This document shows, piece after piece, positions 54,966 to 64,000 of a stretch of DNA of 64,000 nt. Source of the stretch: Odobenus rosmarus divergens (lineage: Eukaryota > Chordata > Mammalia > Carnivora > Odobenidae). The DNA lies in NCBI RefSeq assembly GCF_000321225.1, contig NW_004450397.1, positions 1,546,723 to 1,610,722 of the forward strand, given 5' to 3'. The position numbers were made by a program, and so were the translations under genes. Position 1 is the first letter of the stretch, and each line of letters begins with the position of its first letter. A model generated the notes under the pieces. That model saw only the letters and a program-made list of their open reading frames with translations, had not been told where the DNA came from and made no database searches.

Positions 54966-55186
54966 CTTTTTTTTTTTTTTAAAGATTTTATTCATTTATT
55001 TGACAGAGAGAGACACAGCGAGAGAGGGAACACAAGCAGGGGTAGTGGGAGAAGGAGAAGCAGGCTTCCTGCTGAGCAGGGAGCCCCATGCAGGGCTCAA
55101 TCCCAGGACCCTGGAATGACCTGAACTGAAGGCAGACAACGACTAAGTCTCCCAGGCGCTTAATGACTGAGCCACCCAGGTGCCCC
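54966..55186 (-). mobile_element. Can-SINE (inverted) with duplicated head
   Basis: AAAGATTTTATTCATTTATT tail side and TGAGCCACCCAGGTGCCCC head complement. Before the head there is a second, worn copy of the same box (ACGACTAAGTCTCCCAGGCG). Flanked by TTCAGCCTAC (54,956) and TTCAGCTTAAC (55,187). Confidence 0.92.
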
Positions 55187-55429
55187 TTCAGCTTAACTTC
55201 TTAAAACCGTGGTTCACAAACTTGTTTTCTGTACCTAAGCGATCCACAGGTTTAATATATTCCTATTTAGTTGCATCAGCTTACTATATTCCTACTTAGT
55301 TATATCATTCCTTGCTTGGAAAAAATTCTAAGCAGCACTTATTCCACTACCCCTAGCTTCCCACCCCATCCTAGAGAAATATCAGAGTATTGGAAGTATT
55401 GTAGCAGTTTGAAAAATATTCCTCTAGAA

Positions 55430-55658
55430 CAGTGTTTTTCAAATGTCAGGTTGTAACCCAATAGAGGGCTATTTTTAGCATGTCATAACCAGCATTTTTA
55501 AAAAATGAAATAGAATAGAGTACATCACATACAACAGGGATAAATAAAAAGGTAAACTTTGATTTCACAGATACACAGATCTATCTACCGGGTCACCACA
55601 TAAAATGTATTCTTACCCCTTATGGATTGCATGGTTAAAAAAAGGTTAAAAACCCCTG
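55430..55658. mobile_element. Probable non-autonomous hAT-type DNA transposon relic
   Basis: 229 bases with imperfect inverted ends: CAGTGTTTTTCAA on the left and the complement of CAGGGGTTTTTAA on the right. The inside (GTTGTAACCC, ACCAGCATTTTTAAAAAATG, GAGTACATCACA) resembles a common mammalian hAT-derived repeat. No transposase frame. The flanking 8 bases agree only in part, as expected for an old insert. Confidence 0.5.
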
Positions 55659-55659
55659 T

Positions 55660-55990
55660 TAAGAAAACAGATGAACAAATTGAGGTCTATCACTTTATCA
55701 AAATACTCCATAGCAGTTATATATACCACTACCTATATCAACATGGATAAAATCCAAAATATTATGTTAGGTGAAATAAGTCAATAGTAAAAGAATTTTC
55801 TTACATTAAACATTGAAAATTGGATTATGTATTGTTTATTTACATATATGTATAGTTATAGATATAGATATGTAGTAAGAGTACCATAAAATGGAAAAGA
55901 AAGATACCACTTTCAGAACAGCAGTTACCTCCGGGTTGAGAGGGAGAAAGATGGTATGTACCTACAATGTTTGATTTCGTAATAAAATTC
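55660..55990 (+). mobile_element. L1ME 3' end relic
   Basis: AACATGGATAAAATCCAAAA, TATGTTAGGTGAAATAAGTC and AGAACAGCAGTTACCTCCGG follow the L1ME tail; it starts next to the hAT-type relic. Confidence 0.55.
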
Positions 55991-56967
55991 CAGAAGTCAG
56001 GAGACCTTTGTACTGTTTTCCTCTGATTGATTCACTTCATTTCTCTGATATTTGTTTCTCCACGTATGAACTGAAAGAATATAAGAGAGCGATCAAAATG
56101 TCCAGCTGGAAGGAGAGTTGGAATTGTATAATGAAGATGTGTCTTAATCATGTAATATTCAACCCATAGAATTTAAATGACTTCTAAATGTTACCAGCTA
56201 GTTAGTGGTAGAACTCAGGCTAAATAGAGGCAAGTCATCTAAAATCATATTCTTCCATTTTCTACCATGTAACTGCCCTTGATGAAAGATGAAAGGTCAT
56301 GGCATCATTTTATCTAGGATAAAGTCAAGAGATCACCATTATCCTCACCTTCACCATATAAAATGGACCTAGTGACCAATGGTTCTTCTAGCTCTACTGA
56401 AGGAAAGAGTGAATTCTTTGAAAAGGCCGAATTTAATTAAAATGTGTCTGTTTATTGTTAAATATTAAAAGAAGTTATGATCACTGGTTTCAGGTGACCT
56501 TTCAGTTTAGTTTACCCACACCTTATTTTAAATGATTGATGGTAGCCATGTCTGGTCTCCTGTAGTTATTTGATTTATAAATTGGAGAATATGAAGGCGT
56601 TCTGTTCAAGAGTGATTTGTAGTTATTGTTAGAAGTTGATTAGTGATTGATCCCCCTCATACTTCCAAAAGAATTTGAACTCATTGTAAATTCAAAGAAC
56701 AATAAGATGAAAGACTACATATAACATGAAAGAAACTATGAAGCAAAGGGGAAAGGAAAAATATCAAGAAATTCTGGTGATGAAAAAGCCACAGTTGAAC
56801 ACAAAGCTTACTTCTGAACTCAGAGCAACCAAGCAAAAGAGGAAGCCCACTAATTGCTCTAATTATCTAGGAAGGCTGTGAACTCATCATCCCAAACACA
56901 TACAAAATTTCCCAGCTCAGTGCTCCAAGAGGAATTTGACCCAGCTGATACTGACAAAAGTGTCATT

Positions 56968-57190
56968 GGCGATACAGGAATCAAAAATCTTCAATCTAGA
57001 AAGCCTAGGGTCAAATCCCAGCTTTACAACTTACTGTGTTACTTAATAGTTGGGCAAATTTCTTAATCTCTCTTTCCTCATCTATTAAAAGTGGATAGTA
57101 ATAATAGAATTTACCTCATAAGTTTTTTTAAATAGGATTAAGCGAGTTAATATTTGTAACTGATCAAGGCTGAGAACAGCCCTGCACCCC
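56968..57190 (+). mobile_element. MIR relic
   Basis: AGGGTCAAATCCCAGCTTTA, TTGGGCAAATTTCTTAATCT and TTTACCTCATAAGTTTTTTT followed by AATAGGATTAAGCGAGTTAA match MIR in order. Confidence 0.7.
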
Positions 57191-59977
57191 GGTAAGGTTT
57201 ATTCTTTAATAAATTAAGCAAGCAAATAATCTGAATAGCAGTTTTTCAAAGGACATTCTTAAATTAGTGTGATTGCAGTTAGTAGTTGATTATTGTAGTG
57301 ACATACAAGCTGACAATTGTTCTGTCCCTTATTTTTCTATTGATTTCCTTCCCAAGTTTTAAAGTCTTTTTTTTCCATTTTTTAAAAAAAGAAAAATCAG
57401 AAAAATAAACATATTCTCTGCCATGTGGATCAGAATACACACTTCTCATGCTTGCTTTCAAAATGTAGTCCTCCTAATAAAATATGTCAGTTTCAGGGGT
57501 TTTTTTTATGCAGATCTCAGCCAACTATAAATTAGAGCATATGTGTCATTGCCTAGAAAAACCTCACATAGCAACAAACAGCTAAATTAACCTACGCTCA
57601 TGTAGGGGGTGTAAGGTTTATGACAATTTGCAAACTAAGATATATCCCCCAGAGACAAGAAATTATCCAGTTTTTGTTTGTTCATCCCTGTTGGGAGTCT
57701 TTAAAATGGAAATTTTGACATAAGCATTGTTTAATGAGATCAAAGATTTAAAAAAACCTAATTATAGACAAAAACTTTTGTGTATGAGAAAACAACGTAA
57801 GTCATATCTTATTTATAAGCAGCTTTAGTTCTGTTGAGTTATTAAACCACATTTTGTCTGTGCCCCTGAACTACTTTGCTACCATATGTTATAAATATGT
57901 GGTTTATATTTCCATTTAGGTTAACTTAGCATCTACTATCTGCATTAATAATGTTTTCATTTAGCTCACAATAAAATATATGTTTTTCATGCATGTGTAT
58001 CTTATCTCCCTTACTATATTAGAGCAATTTTAGAGAAAGACTGGGTCATCATTTTTTATAATGGTCTTATTTCTTAATACAACAATCTACACAGACTTGG
58101 TACCATCTTTGTTAAAATTATCATTGAGATTGAATCCTTTGTCAATAAAGTAGTATAAAATATTCCAATGCTGTCTAGTCATTCATTCATTAAAAAGCCC
58201 TTTTAATGCAATTTCCTTTCTCTTTTTCTATTTTCAAATATCTATGCTATTTTTTTTATTTAGGTCTTTGCACTTTGGCTAAATCAACCAAATTATTGTT
58301 GCCTTTTGCTGTTATTAAAAGTCACTTTCTTTTCTTCTCTTTGCAGCCTGTCTCTAGAGTATTTTTATTCCTCTTCTTTAGAAGTTATATTATCATAGTA
58401 TGTCAGTTCTCACCATACGCCTCAAACATTTGTGTCCATTTAGACTACTGTATTCATATTATGTACTTTTAAAAAGTGAGCTTATGTCTTAAAATAGTAT
58501 ATGACTCCAATATGATCACAGAACTAAAACTAGGATTAAAGGCTAGCTTTCAGAAACACCTGTTACTTAATCTCAATTTCTTTTAACTCAGGCTAGGGAA
58601 CATAGTGAACCTTTAATTTTTACTCTTATTTGTATGTTTTTCTTTTATGTAATTCTAGTATTGTGCATTTCTCAATGACATTAACAAATTAAATTTTCAT
58701 TTGAATGAAATGAAAAGTTAATTTGGACATTAGATTGGAAGTAAAATAAAATGTGTATGCTACTACTTAATAGTAATGCAGAATTCTGGCCTAATGTATC
58801 TTATCTTTTACATTTTCATTTAAAAGATTGTTCCATAATAGATTTCCTTAGGAGCAATATATTTTAGGAATTGTCAGAATTGTTAGTTTATCTCCTTTCT
58901 ACTCAGTTCATATTTCTCACTTAGCTATAGAAGAATTTTAAAAAAATTGTTATTGGCAAATTCATATTGTAAGTTGGATGTTGGATGGAGAGGTTTTTTT
59001 ATTGCAGGGAGTGAAAACTTTATCATAATTAATTCATTTTTATTATTTGAACTTTGATTAATTCTAAGAAATATTTGAAGTTACTGTGGGAGATATTTGA
59101 GAATCTGAAGAATTAATTTAGGATGTTATCAATGACCATCAAGGTAGAGAATAAAATTCAAAGAGACGTAGTGAAAACATTGTAATATATTTTGACACAA
59201 CCCATTCATTTGATATATTGTTTATCCTATCTATGTATTTCAGGGGGTCATAGTCATAAACTTTGAATATCCTTTTTTAAAATCTCTAATAACTGAAGTG
59301 AAATTAATTGTGATGTGAAATAATAAAATTGCAAAGAATTACTGTAGCTTGCAGATTATTAATTGTTACTGAGCTTTGATTCTCTACTAAAAGTTGATTA
59401 TGTTGCTGCGCATCTCCATGGACAGAATAATGTGTGTTTTAGAAAAATTATCCGATGTATCTTATAATAAAAGGCAAAAAATCTTTTCAATAGAATTAAT
59501 AAATTATTGCTTAGATTTATTTTTAACAAAGCAATTTTTATCAAGACTTATCTAGCTAAGTACAATAGTAACAATAGGGGGAAAATCAGAATCTCTCTCA
59601 TTACCTGCTTCTATAATTGTGCATGCATAAAGTATGCTTGAAGCCTTTGAAAAGAGAGATTGTGCAACCTGAATACTAATTTCATGAGTACTGTAATTTC
59701 ACGTCTGTTATCCATGTTCAAGCTGGTCGTGCTTTGAGGAGCAGCTGAAGCTTTATGGAAAACTTTGTAAAACATTCTATTTAGAACCAATTCTTTTTCT
59801 TTGCATTATGTGCTCTGGGTATTTTTCTTCCTTTGTGTTTTATTTTGAGAACATTTGTATGAAAACAAGATCTTTGTTTCTTACAAGCACATCTGCTCTA
59901 GCTGCTTATAGATTATGAGAAGTCATCATCCTCTGTGACATCATGATCATTTCCAAGGCAACCAGTTTGGCTCACTT

Positions 59978-60010
59978 GTTTTTTGTTTTTTTGTTTTTTT
60001 GTTTTTTTTG
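59978..60010. repeat. T-rich (GTTTTTT)n run
   Basis: Four to five G's spaced by 6-8 T; low-complexity, gives a Phe-rich chance frame. Confidence 0.85.
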
Positions 60011-61389
60011 AAAATATGATAAAAAGTTACAGGATGTCAGCAGCAGCAAAGTGTTTATCTCAAAACAGATACATAATAACTTCCCAGTTTTCTGTACCCA
60101 CTGCATGTGGCCTGTTCATTTCAAAACACCAAAGCTTTAGTCTATTGAATGTAATTACCTTAAGGTCCAGGAGACTGTCAATTCCATTACTCACAATTTA
60201 GAGGAAGAATAGAATGCTTAAGGAAACAGATTCTGAGGTGACCAACTTTATTGTACCTCAATGCCCTGTCACATGGCTTGGCTGGTGCTAGTTCAATGAG
60301 GGAGGAATTATATGAGACCTTGGTGTTTTATGTTGTACAGTAAATAATGATATAGATTTGAATAACAGCTGGAAGGATCTTGAAGCCTTTTACTTGAAAT
60401 GATTTTATGAACAGGCACTACATTCACTCAGCCACTTCAACGCTGTCACTACTGTGATGAAATGTGGTTATGAGAGGCCTCAGAACATAATCATTTGGAT
60501 AGCGAGCCAAGGCTGCTATAGAGGACTGGAACCAGGATCAGACTTTGTGGCATGTTCTACTACATCAATATTTGTCAAAATTATGAAGTTTTAGTCACAA
60601 TAACCAAGCAATCAGTAAAGAAATATTTATTGAGTATTTGCTGTGTGCATAGCACTGTATTGGGGATTGTGTGTGATATAAGGTAGTACACATGCAATCC
60701 CTGACCTCCCAGCCCTTCTTTGAGATGAATGTCTACTTATCATATCATATTTTTTTCAGCACTGCTAAAATATTTTTATATTAAATCCTTTTCCCTTTCA
60801 CTTAAACAGTCCCATTTTATTTTTAAAGGTATACATTTCATCTGAACTACGTTAGTTCAGGATAATTGGTGGTTTGAGCCTGAATAAGCTGTTCTATGTT
60901 GAATGCTAAGGAAATTTGGAAAGAGAAGGCTCTGAGGCAGCTGCGGTCTGAGCACACTTGGACTTGGAATGGCAAGAACAGGATACAAGATCCTGGACCT
61001 TGGTAAAAAGCAAATGTCAGCTAAGCTGGTAGGAAATACTCAGAATTGTGAATCTGAAGATAGATCAGGAATGGGAAAATGGGCAGAAGTCCTAAGGCAA
61101 AGCATCCAAATCAAGGGAAGAAAGCCTTGGGGGTATATCTAAACAAAGGCAGGGCAGGTGGGGGGCAAAAGTCAAAATGGCAGGCAAACGCAAGAGGTCT
61201 GAGCAGTAGGGTGGGCAATATTCTAGAGGCCCAACTTCATGAAGCAGGGACACAGTCAAGCGAGACTGAGCTCAGAAATAGGATAGCCATTCACGTAGTA
61301 CCAGGGGCCAAGTCAGGAACCAATTAAAGGTGGTCTAAAGGGTTAAATGTCCCATGATTGAGCATAATTTATGCATATTTTTATACATG

Positions 61390-61620
61390 TATTCACTTGT
61401 TCTGTGCCAAGGACTGAGCAATATATTAGGCCCGAGGGTTAATAAGACTAACAAAGTTGATCTTATGAAACATTATCCTGGGTAAAACAATAAATAATTA
61501 ATTCAGCAAATAAATGTATTATTAAAACGTGTATTATATGTCAAAGTGTCATGGTAAGGAATAAAGGAGTCAAGGTAGAGGGGTGCTACTTAGGTATCAC
61601 AGAAGGTCTCTCAGAGACTA
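61390..61620 (-). mobile_element. L2 relic (inverted)
   Basis: CACTTGTTCTGTGCCAAGGA, ATTAATTCAGCAAATAAATG and AGAAGGTCTCTCAGAGACT follow the complement of an L2 3' end; diverged. Confidence 0.48.
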
Positions 61621-62332
61621 CAACATTGATTTTTAGAGAATCTTCTTGACCCCAGCTCTCACCCCCAGCTACCATGGTCTACCAACTTTACAGCTATTTA
61701 AGATTCATATCCCTGGTTAGCCTTATTCCCAGCTTTTGTAATCAACAACTGGTCTCCCCACACCCCGTGATTTCCACCACTAAAATCTCTTTTCCATTCC
61801 TGATTTATCCCATATGTCTGTCTAGTCTTCAGGTCAGCTGACATCCTTAGCTGATTTATCTTATTGCCACTTAAGCCCTCATGATGATATTATGAGGGTG
61901 GAAGTTTGTTTTATTCAGAAGAGCCTAACATTCATAATAAATAAGCCCAAATATCTCAGTGACATAACACATTAGAAGTTTATCTGTTGCTCAAAGCATT
62001 TGGTGAGATTCAGGACATTTCCAAACTTGCTCAATCATCCCTTTGGGAGATTGGAGTTCTCTGCTGCCTTCTCTGGATCTGCCTGACAGACAAGGAAAGG
62101 GAGGAAACAGAAGATCATGAGGGAAGTTTCTGTGGGTCAGCCACAGAACCACCGTGCAGCCTTTGTGCCCAAATTCCATTCGACAGAACTCAGTCATATG
62201 ACGTACCTAACAACAAAGAAGGCTGGGATATAGCCTAACTGTGTGCCCTGAAGGAGAAAGGAAATAGGTTTGGTGAGTACAACAGTATATCTTTTTATTC
62301 ACCAAAAAAAAGAGAGAAAGGAAAGGGAAGAA

Positions 62333-62388
62333 GGAAGGAAGGAAGGAAGGAAGGAAGGAAGGAAGGAAGGAAGGAAGGAAGGAAGGAA
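62333..62388. repeat. (GGAA)n microsatellite
   Basis: 14 perfect GGAA units with purine-rich flanks. Repeats of GGAA are possible ETS-factor binding arrays. Confidence 0.97.
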
Positions 62389-64000
62389 AAGAAAACCATT
62401 CCACTCTTTTTCCACTCTTTTTCCCACACAAAGAACTAGTCCTCATCTCCCAAATGAGATCATCCAAGGCCCCATCAAGTCACTGAATCTGTTCAAAGCC
62501 CAGAATCTCTGGGCTCATGTGTATTGTGGCTCTCTCAAACCCAGGAAGGAATGGTCTCACGAGTGTGTGGTGTGTGTGGCTATATGAGTCCCCACACTCA
62601 GATGGGTCCCTGCAGTTGGTTTAATGCTCTGCTCTCACTTCATGAAATTACTAATAATATTACTGTTGAACTTGTGTTTTATAAATGAAGTCCAATAGGA
62701 TAATGGAGCATGCACATGAGCACAGCAGGTATGTGCGATATGTGTGTCCTTTGTTCCTTGCTGCCCCATTCATATGCAGTTTGTGTTGCTCATGAGTGCA
62801 GAATGCTGGTGGACCTCTGATGCTTGGGAGTTTAGCAAGACTCAGTGCTGAGTACAAGGTAAGCATGCTATATCCTATGGCTGTGTAAGCAGGGCATTGA
62901 TAGGCCTGAGAGACCATGCTTTCCATTTGAACTAAAAACTTGCTTTGAACACAGAAAGAAGGCAATGGCATTCTAAGAAACACAGAAGATCCAGGAACTC
63001 TATTATATGCTTTTTCCTTATGCTATGTTTCCCTGTATTAGCCAAACACCTACACTAATATGACGTCTTAGAAGGAAAGAGAAAGATGGAACAACCATAT
63101 CTCCTTCTTTCATTCCTTTCTCACTCATCAGTAAGCCAAAGGTAGAGAGTATTGAAAGAATGTGCGCACATGGAGAAACAAATTAAAAACAGTTCCATTA
63201 TTGTGTGCAGTATTTCCACTTCTCTCCTAAGAACAAAATGCATATGCATGCCACGAAGTAAGAATTATATAATTTCATTATAATTCAGCAAATTTAAAAT
63301 ACCATGATAAGTCAAAACATACTGTAAAAGAAAAGATAAGGTACTTTCAATGGCAACTTTCCCCTGCTTCTTGAACAAGGATCCCAAATTTTCATTTTGC
63401 ACTGGGGCATGCAAATCATGTAGCCTTCCCTGGGTCCCGTGCTCTGCATCCTTTTCCCACTATAACTGCAATAAAAGCTTCCAGTCAAAAAAGGGAAGAA
63501 TAGGATACACATAGCAGTCAATGACCTGCAGAAATTATTAAATCCTTCTGGAAAGGCCCTGTGTAGGGCGATTAGCCAAGATGTGAATAATTGCTTGTTC
63601 TGTCCCTGATTCTTCTTTCTGTGGCCCTTGGCTCCTCTCCGAGAGTTTCTTCATTAACCATTATCTTTCACAGAAATATCTGAAATGGTTGTTGAAGAAT
63701 ATCCTCTCCTTGTGGACTATGCAGCTTTCATACCTCTCTTCCTCTCCAAGGGTGATTTTAAGGTCTTTTTTTAGCCCTGGGTCATGGTTTCGTTGGCACT
63801 ACAATTTCTTTAAAAAATTTTTTGGTAAGTTTCTGATCTATTTACTTTCAGTTCCATGTACCAAGGTTTTTTAATAGTTATTAAACTTGGTTTATTCCTT
63901 GTTTTCTGGTCCCCATATTTTTTTCTTCCACTTAGTGGCAATCTGAAACCATATGCTATGAAACAATATGCTAACCTCTCTGATGTTTACTGAAGGGCTG

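Larger units (their letters stand above)
44700..64000. other. Upstream intergenic DNA, no gene found
   Basis: No splice-linked coding peptide, tRNA or other RNA gene was recognised. The interval contains four Can-SINEs (all with the tail to the left), L2 and MIR relics, a probable hAT relic, an L1ME tail and short tandem repeats. Large parts (48.4-50.1, 53.5-54.9, 57.2-60.6 and 62.4-64.0 kb) are unique AT-rich sequence in which I see nothing nameable. Regulatory elements of IKZF2 could lie here but cannot be seen directly. Confidence 0.6.

Noticed and set aside
61079..61327. 82-codon plus-strand open frame at about 61.1 kb
   Set aside because: No domain recognised; the surrounding text looks like an old interspersed repeat and there are no gene signals.
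61900..62290. Segment resembling a common mammalian repeat (GGTGAGATTCAGG through AGCCTAACTGTGTGCCC)
   Set aside because: It looks like a worn interspersed repeat, but I could not assign a family or limits, so it is not listed as a feature.
62207..62587. Open frames with Gly-Arg-Lys-Glu or Leu-Pro-Ser-Phe repeats
   Set aside because: Translation of the GGAA microsatellite on either strand.

Overview
This is nuclear DNA from a mammal of the order Carnivora. It holds many tRNA-Lys-derived Can-SINEs, recognisable by a head box reading CCTGGGTGGCTCAG or its complement, a CT-rich middle and an AAATAAATAAA tail, together with carnivore-type L1 3' ends and older MIR, L2 and L1M relics. The SINEs are of the type familiar from bears, seals and mustelids rather than the dog-specific SINEC_Cf type, so an arctoid carnivore is the best guess. 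The exact species cannot be told from the sequence.

The one gene I can support is IKZF2 (Helios, an Ikaros-family zinc-finger transcription factor). Its 5' end lies on the minus strand. A CpG island at about 43.89-44.65 kb is the promoter. A probable non-coding exon 1 ends at a GTAAAT donor at 43,709-43,714. Exon 2 (40,861-40,909) carries the start codon and encodes METEAIDGYIT. Exon 3 (39,949-40,053) continues from the split Cys codon into [12 protein letters not shown] and onward. Both splice junctions fit in phase. No zinc-finger exon was found, so 1-39,948 is read as the 5' part of a very long intron 3, with the rest of the gene to the left of the window.

Layout: 1-39.9 kb is intron 3, AT-rich, with roughly a dozen Can-SINEs, an old L1M relic (1.4-3.3 kb), a younger 5'-truncated L1 (16.0-17.5 kb) carrying two nested SINEs, several L2 and MIR relics and short tandem repeats. 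40.1-40.9 kb is intron 2. 40.9-43.7 kb is intron 1, whose promoter-proximal half is rich in polypurine/polypyrimidine and G tracts. 43.7-44.7 kb is exon 1 plus promoter. 44.7-64 kb is upstream intergenic DNA with four Can-SINEs, a likely hAT relic, MIR and L2 relics and a GGAA microsatellite. No protein-coding exon is supported there.

Nearly all open frames of 60-200 codons here are chance frames or repeat-derived. I found no CRISPR, operon, phage or other novel multi-gene system, and none is expected in such DNA. The points most worth a second look are the upstream reading frames in the presumed IKZF2 leader, the long alternating purine-pyrimidine (Z-DNA-prone) runs in the promoter, and a small CpG-retaining basic reading frame near 12.8 kb.
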